The notes beneath the pieces are model-generated. The model was given only the letters and a program-made list of their open reading frames with translations. It was not told the origin of the DNA and ran no database searches. Of a stretch of 64,000 nucleotides of DNA, positions 60,445 through 64,000 are shown one piece after another. Origin of the DNA: RGIG9060 sp052173655 (GTDB taxonomy: Bacteria > Spirochaetota > Spirochaetia > Treponematales > Treponemataceae); contig JBQMYD010000002.1 of assembly GCA_052173655.1 (NCBI GenBank), forward strand, positions 62,001-126,000, written 5' to 3'. Position 1 is the stretch's first letter, and each line of letters starts with the position of its first letter. A program made the translations under genes and the position numbers.

Positions 60445-61761
60445 ATGGAGCTTTCTCAGGTATTTACTACCTTACGTTGCGGTGCCGAAAATCTTGCAAA
60501 ATTGAATTCGGCACAAAAAAATTCAGCACTCCTGTCTGTTGCAAAATCAATAAAAAAATTTGAAACTGAAATTCTCAAAGCAAATTCCATAGATGTGGAG
60601 CTTTTTAGAAAAAACGATGTTGCAGAAAGCCTTACTGATCGTCTTTTACTTAACGAAAAAAGAATTGATGATATCGTAGCGTCTATAAATATTGTAGCTT
60701 CGTGTGAAGATCCTATCGGTTCAATTGTTTCCGGCTGGACTACCTTAGAGGGGCTAAAAATCACTCAAGTAAGAGTTCCTATAGGAGTTGCCGCGATAAT
60801 TTATGAAAATCGTCCTAACGTAACAGCAGAGGCGTTTGCAATTGCGTATAAGAGCGGTAATGCAATTTTACTTAGGGGTAGTTCTTCCGCACTTAATTCC
60901 AACAAAGCAATTGTAAATGCAATTACGGAAGGATTGAAAAATGCTTTTTACAAGGGGCAAAAGGTAGGAGTTCCTCAAGCAGTTGCTCTTGCACAGGGTG
61001 GTAATCGAGAAGAAGTTGATATGATTCTTGAGGCAAAAGGAAAGATAGACATTGTTCTTCCAAGAGGAAGTGCAAAGTTTATACAAACTGTTGTTGAAAA
61101 AGCACGAGTTCCTGTTATAGAAACCGGAAGCGGTGTTTGTCATATTTTTGTAGATGAAAGTGCTGATCTGGAAAAAGCTGTATTGATTGCTGAAAACGCA
61201 AAAATACAACGACCGGGAGTTTGCAATGCTATGGAAACTCTTTTGGTACATGAAAATATTGCAGAAAAATTTTTACCGCTTCTTTTAGAAAAATTTTCAA
61301 ATCGAGTTCAGCTTCGTTGTGATGAAAAGTCTTTTGCAATCTTGAACAAGGCTTTTTTTAACGGATTTGCAGATGAGAGTTCCGATGTGGTTCATAAAAA
61401 AACGGATATTGTTGCAGCTGTGGAATCTGATTTCGGTTATGAATTTTTAGACAACATACTTGCAATAAAAATCGTTGCTTCTGTAGAAGAAGCTGTCAAA
61501 CATATCAATTCCCATAACACAAAACATTCAGAAAGTATTTTAACAGAAAATATAAGCAATGCTAAAAAATTTCAAACGGAAATAGATGCTTCTTGTGTGT
61601 ATGTAAACTCCAGTACACGTTTTACTGACGGAGGCGTTTTTGGTTTTGGTGCAGAACTTGGAATAAGTACCCAAAAATTTCATGTGCGAGGGCCTATGGG
61701 TTTAACGGCTCTTACTACAACAAAGTACTTGATTGAAGGAAACGGAAATATTCGCTTGTGA
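60445..61761 (+). CDS. proA: Gamma-glutamyl phosphate reductase
   Basis: A 438-residue ProA of the aldehyde-dehydrogenase superfamily, reducing glutamyl-5-phosphate to the semialdehyde with NADPH. The catalytic cysteine lies in RPGVCNAMETLLVH. Other family blocks are YENRPNVTAEAFAI, LRGSSSALNSN, VLPRGSAKFI and the C-terminal STRFTDGGVFGFGAELGIST. GAGAGG precedes the ATG. proB follows after 110 bases and proC after that, so all three proline genes are together. Confidence 0.95.
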   Translation: MELSQVFTTLRCGAENLAKLNSAQKNSALLSVAKSIKKFETEILKANSIDVELFRKNDVAESLTDRLLLNEKRIDDIVASINIVASCEDPIGSIVSGWTTLEGLKITQVRVPIGVAAIIYENRPNVTAEAFAIAYKSGNAILLRGSSSALNSNKAIVNAITEGLKNAFYKGQKVGVPQAVALAQGGNREEVDMILEAKGKIDIVLPRGSAKFIQTVVEKARVPVIETGSGVCHIFVDESADLEKAVLIAENAKIQRPGVCNAMETLLVHENIAEKFLPLLLEKFSNRVQLRCDEKSFAILNKAFFNGFADESSDVVHKKTDIVAAVESDFGYEFLDNILAIKIVASVEEAVKHINSHNTKHSESILTENISNAKKFQTEIDASCVYVNSSTRFTDGGVFGFGAELGISTQKFHVRGPMGLTALTTTKYLIEGNGNIRL

Positions 61762-61801
61762 TTTTGTAGCTAAACAAATTACATTTGTTATTATTGGCGG
61801 A

Positions 61802-61830
61802 TTGTAATTCACTTATAATCTGCATATAAT
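61802..61830 (+). promoter_or_regulatory. proB promoter
   Basis: TTGTAA (61802-61807), a 17-base spacer and a perfect TATAAT (61825-61830) in the proA-proB gap. The leader would be about 34 bases; its ribosome binding site is weak. Confidence 0.65.
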
Positions 61831-61871
61831 TAGAATCCATATTTACGGCAAGTAGGTTTATTGGTAAACAT

Positions 61872-62672
61872 ATGAAGCAAATTGAAAAATTAATAAAAGA
61901 ATCTCGAAAAATTGTTATAAAAATCGGTTCAAATACTTTGGCAAAAGACGATGGAACTCAAAATACTGAGTTTATGACAGATTTTGCACGTCAATGCAAA
62001 AGTTTAATCGATAAAGGCAAGCAAATAATTTTGGTTTCTTCCGGTGCTCAGGTTAGCGGAGTAAGTACGGTAAAAGAATGGATGCGGAAAAAAGACGTTC
62101 ATTTTAGGCAGGCTCTTTGTGCAATCGGACAGGTGGAGCTTATGGCTCAGTGGAGAAAGGCTTTTGCAGGACAAAATTTGCATATCGGTCAGCTTTTGCT
62201 TACAAAGGACGACTTTGGAAACGATTTACGCTCTTTGAACATACGGAATACGCTTTTTACTCTAATTGATGAGGGGGTTGTTCCTATTATCAATGAAAAT
62301 GACAGTGTTGCTACCGAAGAATTTAATATAGGAGATAATGATAATCTAAGTGCACAAACTGCAATATTGTGGAGTGCAGATTTGCTTATACTTTTTAGCG
62401 ATGTTGACGGAGTTTATTCTGACAATCCAAAATCAAACAAAGATGCAAAATTGATTGAAACTGTTACCGATATTGCAGATTTACGCAAAAATATAAAAAT
62501 AGGTGTAGCAAATAATTTTGGAACAGGTGGAATTGAAACTAAAATTCAAGCTGCTGAAAAAATAACTCCGTACGGAATACCTCTTTTGTTGGCAAAAGGA
62601 TGTGAAGAAAATATTTTGGAAAATCTTGCAGCAGGAAAAGCAAAAGGTACGATTTTTTTTGCACAATATTGA
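61872..62672 (+). CDS. proB: Glutamate 5-kinase without a PUA domain
   Basis: A 266-residue amino-acid kinase that phosphorylates glutamate, the first step of proline synthesis. Motifs are VIKIGSNTLA, ILVSSGAQVSGV, NENDSVATEEFNIGDND and LLILFSDVDGVYSDNP. The usual C-terminal PUA domain of about 100 residues (as in E. coli ProB) is absent; short forms exist in several bacteria. It lies 32 bases upstream of proC. Confidence 0.93.
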   Translation: MKQIEKLIKESRKIVIKIGSNTLAKDDGTQNTEFMTDFARQCKSLIDKGKQIILVSSGAQVSGVSTVKEWMRKKDVHFRQALCAIGQVELMAQWRKAFAGQNLHIGQLLLTKDDFGNDLRSLNIRNTLFTLIDEGVVPIINENDSVATEEFNIGDNDNLSAQTAILWSADLLILFSDVDGVYSDNPKSNKDAKLIETVTDIADLRKNIKIGVANNFGTGGIETKIQAAEKITPYGIPLLLAKGCEENILENLAAGKAKGTIFFAQY

Positions 62673-62704
62673 TTTAAAAAAATAATTTACTTAGGATAAC
62701 AAAA

Positions 62705-63502
62705 ATGAAAATAGCTTGCATTGGAATAGGAAATATGGGTAGCTCAATAATGCAGTCCATATGTAAAAAATATGGAAAACTGTACGAAATTACCGTAGCA
62801 AATCGTACCTTGGAAAAAGCTGAGAGTTTTGCAAAGAAAAATAAAGTTTCCTTTTCGGAAGATAACAGAAAAGCTGTACAGGATGCAGATTTTATTTTTC
62901 TTGCGGTAAAGCCGAATTTGATTGAAAAAGTCATTAAAGAAGTAAGTTCTTGTGCAAAAGAGTCTGCTGTTTTTATTTCTATGGCAGCCGGGATTTCTTT
63001 GGAAAGATTAGAAAGCTTTGATTCTAAACATAGATTTGTTCGCATAATGCCTAATCTTCCTGCAAAAATAGGTGAAAGCATGACAGCTCTTTGCTGTAAT
63101 AAAAATATTTTGGATAGTGAACTTTCAATTATAAAAGAACTTATGGACGTTTGCGGAAACGTTCAAATAGTGCCGGAAAAACTTATGAGTTGTGTAACTG
63201 CTGTCAGCGGTTCGGGCACAGCTTATGCTTTTATGTTTATGGAAGCTTTGGCAGACAGTGCAGTTAGTTTTGGGATGCCAAGAGAGCAAGCTTATATTTA
63301 TGTTGCTCAAACTTTAAAAGGCAGTGCTCAAATGGTTTTGGAAACAAACAAACATCCTGCAGTTTTAAAAGACGAGGTTTGTTCTCCTGCCGGTACCACT
63401 ATCGAAGCCGTAAAATCTTTGGAAGCTCATGGCTTTAGAGGGGCAATAATTGCCGGTGCACAGGCTGCTTTTGAAAAATCAATCCAAATGGGAAATAATT
63501 AA
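62705..63502 (+). CDS. proC: Pyrroline-5-carboxylate reductase
   Basis: A 265-residue ProC completing proline synthesis. The NAD(P) site is CIGIGNMGSSI. Later blocks are VKPNLIEKVI, RIMPNLPAKIGESMTALC, AVSGSGTAYAFMFMEALAD and the C-terminal VCSPAGTTIEAVKSLEAHGFRGAI (seen in parts). TAGGAT precedes the ATG. mnmG begins 15 bases after it. Confidence 0.95.
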   Translation: MKIACIGIGNMGSSIMQSICKKYGKLYEITVANRTLEKAESFAKKNKVSFSEDNRKAVQDADFIFLAVKPNLIEKVIKEVSSCAKESAVFISMAAGISLERLESFDSKHRFVRIMPNLPAKIGESMTALCCNKNILDSELSIIKELMDVCGNVQIVPEKLMSCVTAVSGSGTAYAFMFMEALADSAVSFGMPREQAYIYVAQTLKGSAQMVLETNKHPAVLKDEVCSPAGTTIEAVKSLEAHGFRGAIIAGAQAAFEKSIQMGNN

Positions 63503-63517
63503 CGGGAATAGAAACAG

Positions 63518-64000
63518 GTGTCAGGATTTTATGATTCATTTGATGTTGCTGTAGTTGGCGGAGGCCATGCCGGAATCGAGGCAAGTCTTGCCTGTGCAGG
63601 AATGGGATTAAAAACTCTTTTAATCACAATGACAATCGATTCAATCGGAAAATTGAGTTGCAATCCGTCTATTGGCGGAATTGCAAAAGGTAATATTGTC
63701 AGAGAAATTGATGCTTTAGGCGGTAAAATGGGATATTTTATCGACGAAACTATGATTCAATTCAGGATGCTTAATAAAAGTCGGGGCCCGGCAGTTCAAG
63801 CTCCCAGAAGTCAGGCAGATAAGATAGCTTATTCAGCTTTGGCAAGGAAAACCTTGGAAAGCAAAGAAAACTTAGAGATACTTCAAGATACCGTTGTAGA
63901 AATAGAAACTGAAGAAATATGTGGTGGAATTCTTGTTGAAAATGTAAGCGGACAGGCAGTCAGAAAACGCTTGAAGACTCTTATCACAGAACGAGGAAGA
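63518..64000 (+). CDS. mnmG: tRNA uridine-5-carboxymethylaminomethyl modification enzyme, 5' part
   Basis: The first 161 codons of MnmG (GidA), the FAD enzyme that with MnmE modifies U34 of certain tRNAs. It starts at GTG (SGFYDSFDVAVVGGGHAGIEA), with ACGGGA about ten bases upstream. The FAD site GGGHAGIEA and the very conserved CNPSIGGIAKG block are present, followed by LNKSRGPAVQAPRSQADK. The gene runs off the window end. It lies 15 bases after proC. Confidence 0.95.
   Translation, partial: MSGFYDSFDVAVVGGGHAGIEASLACAGMGLKTLLITMTIDSIGKLSCNPSIGGIAKGNIVREIDALGGKMGYFIDETMIQFRMLNKSRGPAVQAPRSQADKIAYSALARKTLESKENLEILQDTVVEIETEEICGGILVENVSGQAVRKRLKTLITERGR

Noticed and set aside
1..64000. tRNA, rRNA, CRISPR, insertion sequences, prophage or toxin-antitoxin modules
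   Set aside because: Intergenic regions were read for T-loop motifs, regularly spaced repeats and terminal repeats; none was convincing.

Overview
The window is a gene-dense, AT-rich stretch of a bacterial chromosome that reads as a Treponema-like spirochaete. The support is internal. Lysyl-tRNA synthetase is the class I type. Alanyl-tRNA synthetase ends after its editing domain. The run alaS, SurA-like protein, nusB, TPR lipoprotein, solitary groES, small sigma factor, recG, YggT, dnaE is of a kind I associate with treponemes. There is also a BspA-type leucine-rich-repeat lipoprotein, several other lipoproteins and a type III glutamine synthetase. I see no rRNA, tRNA, CRISPR array, insertion sequence or prophage. 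Almost all genes look intact; only the first (Crp/Fnr-like) and last (mnmG) are cut by the window edges.

Layout. 1-5 kb: a Crp/Fnr regulator faces a four-domain CoA-disulfide reductase/rhodanese/TusA/DsrE fusion, followed by the leucine-rich-repeat lipoprotein. 5-8 kb: lysA and class I lysS. 8-13.2 kb: a minus-strand glycogen block (small unknown gene, glgX, glgP). 13.3-15.3 kb: a PtsN-like EIIA, a Cys-rich unknown and a lytic transglycosylase. 15.4-17.2 kb: hydG behind a 220-base leader. 17.3-21.5 kb: RarA fused to a methyltransferase-like domain, a lipoprotein and an outer-membrane barrel candidate. 21.8-26.3 kb: folD-folE2-miaB-lapA-SPOR operon. 26.3-33.3 kb: a membrane-anchored unknown diverging from the alaS/SurA/nusB/TPR run, then groES. 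33.6-41.7 kb: a group 2 sigma factor, then recG/yggT/dnaE and a HAD phosphatase on the minus strand. 41.9-44.2 kb: two acyltransferase-3 genes overlapping tail to tail. 44.3-50.1 kb: purH, mraY, glnN and a lone ABC ATPase. 50.1-59.7 kb: a minus-strand run def-fmt-PASTA-aroDE-rpiA-rluA-lipoprotein-galE-M20. 59.8-64 kb: an unknown gene, proA, proB, proC and mnmG.

Points that stand out. The small sigma factor has a near-perfect sigma-54 promoter ending just before its ribosome binding site, which suggests an RpoN-to-sigma cascade analogous to the Borrelia RpoN/RpoS pathway. Several housekeeping genes (lysA, lysS, ptsN, the transglycosylase, alaS and its divergent neighbour) have a -10 hexamer only 5-7 bases before the start codon, as expected for leaderless mRNAs. 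HydG has lost the second cysteine of its auxiliary-cluster CX2C motif but has a new cysteine three residues on. MraY has HDH where HHH is usual. Functions are assigned from motifs and family knowledge only; no database search was possible.
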